The notes under the pieces: generated by a model
Told to the model about the DNA's origin: nothing
The model's input: the letters and a program-made list of their open reading frames with translations, nothing else
Databases searched by the model: none
In this document: positions 59,671 to 60,187 of the stretch, in pieces
Position numbering within the stretch: the first letter of the stretch is position 1
Layout of the letters: each line of letters opens with the position of its first letter
Assembly: GCA_964422205.1 (NCBI GenBank)
Contig: CAYRAI010000009.1
Span: forward strand, 1-60,187
Source of the DNA: CAZNYN01 sp964422205
GTDB lineage: Bacteria; Synergistota; Synergistia; Synergistales; Synergistaceae
DNA length: 60,187 nt
Reading direction: 5' to 3'
Translations under genes and position numbers: made by a program

Positions 59671-60187
59671 TTAATAAAGAACAAGAGCTCCTATCATTGC
59701 GGCTATAAAAATGGGAATGTTGTAATGAAGGAACGTTGGAACGCATGTGTCCCAAATGTGATTATGCTGTCCGTCCGCGTTAAGTCCCGCCGTCGGCCCA
59801 AGCGTTGTATCGGACGCGGGGGAACCGGCGTCACCGAGAGCCGCTGCGGCCGCTATAAGGCATACTGTAGCTCCTACAGAGAAGCCAAGTTCCATTGAGA
59901 GGGGGCAGTAAATTGCGGCTATTACCGGTATCGTTCCGAATGATGTGCCTATTCCCATTGTTACGAGAAGTCCGACCATAAGCATAAGGAAAGCTCCCCA
60001 GAACGGGCTGCCTCCGACAAGTCCGACGACGCTGCTTACAAGCTGATCAACGGCCTTTGTCTCGCGGAGCACATTGCCGTAGCCGGCGGCGATAAGCATT
60101 ACAAATGCGATAAGCCCCATTATTTCAAGTCCGCCCATGAAGCTGTTGTCGACATCTTTCCATTTAAGAGCGCCTGTCAGAATCATT
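59671..60187 (-). CDS. Na+/H+ antiporter family protein (YuiF-like), 5' part cut by the window edge
   Basis: C-terminal portion (about 172 residues) of a polytopic membrane protein; the reading frame is open to the right edge, so the start lies outside. It shows VTMGIGTSFGTIPVIAAIYC, AAAALGDAGSPASDTTLGPT and AGLNADGQHNHIWDTCVPTF, which are hallmark segments of the YuiF/COG2056 antiporter family, distantly related to NhaC. In some bacteria members transport histidine or other amino acids. It is on the same strand as, and upstream of, the EamA gene, with a terminator between. Confidence 0.88.
   Translation of the reverse strand, partial: MILTGALKWKDVDNSFMGGLEIMGLIAFVMLIAAGYGNVLRETKAVDQLVSSVVGLVGGSPFWGAFLMLMVGLLVTMGIGTSFGTIPVIAAIYCPLSMELGFSVGATVCLIAAAAALGDAGSPASDTTLGPTAGLNADGQHNHIWDTCVPTFLHYNIPIFIAAMIGALVLY

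Overview
The window comes from an anaerobic bacterium with an outer membrane. It holds a TolC-type outer-membrane channel with an RND pump, an exported cyclophilin, an oxygen-independent (early cobalt insertion) cobalamin pathway, a coenzyme-B12-dependent (class II) ribonucleotide reductase, and many Na+- or K+-coupled transporters including an NSS amino-acid carrier and two NhaC/YuiF-like antiporters. This set fits an amino-acid-fermenting member of the Synergistota best. That assignment is an inference; a Negativicutes-like diderm cannot be excluded from the sequence alone. I see no rRNA, tRNA, CRISPR array, prophage or complete insertion sequence.

Layout. (1) 0.2-3.2 kb, minus strand: a BtuFCD/FecBCD-type ABC importer without a riboswitch. 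(2) 3.4-5.8 kb: a DUF486 small membrane protein, a GNAT acetyltransferase and a stand-alone malonyl/acyl-transferase. (3) 5.85-27.14 kb, plus strand: one very long cobamide unit. It has a promoter, a cobalamin riboswitch and an intrinsic terminator, then 21 tightly packed genes: cbiK, btuCDF, cbiL, a Gate-domain membrane protein, cbiC, cbiD, cbiET, cbiF, cbiG, hemA, cbiH, cbiJ fused to a precorrin-2 dehydrogenase, hemC, cobA-hemD, hemB, hemL, cobO, cbiP and cbiA. It ends in a hairpin overlapping the end of cbiA. (4) 27.2-30.1 kb: trkA-trkH potassium uptake. (5) 30.1-32.2 kb: class II ribonucleotide reductase behind two NrdR boxes. (6) 32.2-37.0 kb, minus strand: a metallo-beta-lactamase-fold hydrolase with an FCD-type regulator, and a large beta-propeller/HD-GYP membrane sensor. 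(7) 37.1-46.5 kb, plus strand: an unrecognised exported protein, a MATE exporter, an RND-TolC-adaptor pump and phosphoglycerate mutase. (8) 46.5-60.2 kb: CPA1-type antiporter, secreted cyclophilin, NhaC antiporter, the pepA-amidohydrolase-recD2 operon, a K+-channel-like protein, an NSS transporter, an EamA exporter and a partial YuiF-like antiporter cut by the right edge.

How it works together. The long unit encodes essentially every step from glutamyl-tRNA to adenosylcobyric acid: HemA and HemL make aminolevulinate; HemB, HemC and HemD make uroporphyrinogen III; CobA and the Met8-like domain make sirohydrochlorin; CbiK inserts cobalt; CbiL, H, F, G, D, J, E, T and C build the corrin; CbiA, CobO and CbiP amidate and adenosylate it. 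Genes for aminopropanol attachment and the lower ligand (cbiB, cobD, cobU, cobS, cobT, cobC) are not in the window. The product can feed the class II ribonucleotide reductase 3 kb downstream. The least explained parts are the apparently exported CbiK, the Gate-domain protein inside the operon, the CbiJ-Met8 fusion, the short NrdJ without a C-terminal cysteine tail, the propeller-HD-GYP sensor facing an unknown exported protein, and the orphan acyltransferase.
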